Shown one piece after another: positions 4,992-5,068 of a stretch of DNA of 5,068 nt. Under the pieces are notes generated by a model. It had not been told where the DNA came from. It did no database searches and saw only the letters and a list, made by a program, of their open reading frames with translations. A program made the translations under genes and the position numbers. The first letter of the stretch is position 1; every line of letters starts with the position of its first letter. Source of the stretch: Bacillota bacterium (GTDB lineage Bacteria; Bacillota; Clostridia; Christensenellales; UMGS416); assembly GCA_023422005.1 (NCBI GenBank), contig JAEZSC010000020.1, positions 1-5,068 of the forward strand. Direction: 5' to 3'.

Positions 4992-5018
4992 TCCAAACGG
5001 ACGAGGAGTATGATAGGT

Positions 5019-5068
5019 ATGGAAGTAGGAAAGAGGATCTACCAACTCAGGGTAGAGCGCAACATCAG
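5019..5068 (+). CDS. XRE-type helix-turn-helix regulator, N-terminus only
   Basis: Sixteen complete codons are visible before the window ends: MEVGKRIYQLRVERNI. This matches the first helix of XRE/HTH_3 DNA-binding domains, whose usual beginning is of the type IGKRIRELRxERNxSQ. The rest of the gene, including any C-terminal sensor such as a cupin domain, is outside the window. An ATG at 5010 is in the same frame and would add three residues, but the AGGAG at 5004-5008 is only one base from it. The ATG at 5019 leaves a workable spacing of ten bases. The gene is divergent from the isomerase and has its own promoter with possible operators, so autoregulation is likely and control of the isomerase is possible. 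Confidence 0.72.
   Translation, partial: MEVGKRIYQLRVERNI

Larger units (their letters stand above)
4690..5018. other. 329-base divergent intergenic region
   Basis: It holds the minus-strand isomerase promoter (4718-4746), the plus-strand regulator promoter (4933-4961) and repeated TTGTCG half-sites around the latter. Between about 4762 and 4930 I see no gene, RNA or convincing repeat. A T-rich run at 4914-4921 follows only a weak, mismatched stem. The in-frame extension of the isomerase through 4690-4905 is considered non-coding. Confidence 0.7.

Noticed and set aside
1..5068. CRISPR arrays, tRNA or rRNA genes, insertion sequences
   Set aside because: No spaced direct repeats, no cloverleaf with conserved T-loop bases, no ribosomal RNA segments and no transposase were seen.

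Overview
This window looks like chromosome from a fairly GC-rich member of the Bacillota, probably a clostridial lineage. The case rests on GGAGG-type ribosome binding sites, vegetative promoters with an extended TGn -10 element, compact intrinsic terminators and the style of the encoded proteins. No name finer than that can be supported from the sequence alone.

Layout. Positions 1-97 may hold the 3' tail of an upstream plus-strand gene, closed by a compact intrinsic terminator at 147-167. An AI-2E/PerM-family membrane permease follows at 203-1243 (+). After a 177-base gap with a good promoter comes diaminopimelate decarboxylase lysA at 1421-2668 (+). Only 11 bases past the lysA stop lies the end of a convergent gene for a 62-residue two-helix membrane protein (2680-2868, -). 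A 342-base region without a convincing gene (2869-3210) separates that gene from an L-fucose/L-arabinose isomerase-family gene (3211-4689, -), which has its own promoter and ends in a perfect hairpin terminator. A 329-base intergenic region then carries two divergent promoters. The window ends with the first 16 codons of an XRE-type helix-turn-helix regulator (5019 onward, +).

Function. LysA performs the last step of lysine biosynthesis. The isomerase belongs to deoxysugar or pentose catabolism, but no kinase, aldolase or transporter partner is visible here. The divergent regulator is the natural candidate to control itself and possibly the isomerase, because three copies of a TTGTCG half-site surround its promoter.

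The most unusual part is 2869-3210. Read on the minus strand it looks like a long structured leader in front of the small membrane protein. It has several hairpins, a repeated ATCGCCTG octamer, and a large terminator-like hairpin ending in seven Ts just before the ribosome binding site. An upstream octamer is complementary to the apical part of that hairpin, so two alternative folds are possible. This suggests transcription attenuation or an unrecognised riboswitch-like element. The sequence motifs of the common riboswitch classes were not recognised. The evidence is structural reading by eye; no covariation or expression data are available.
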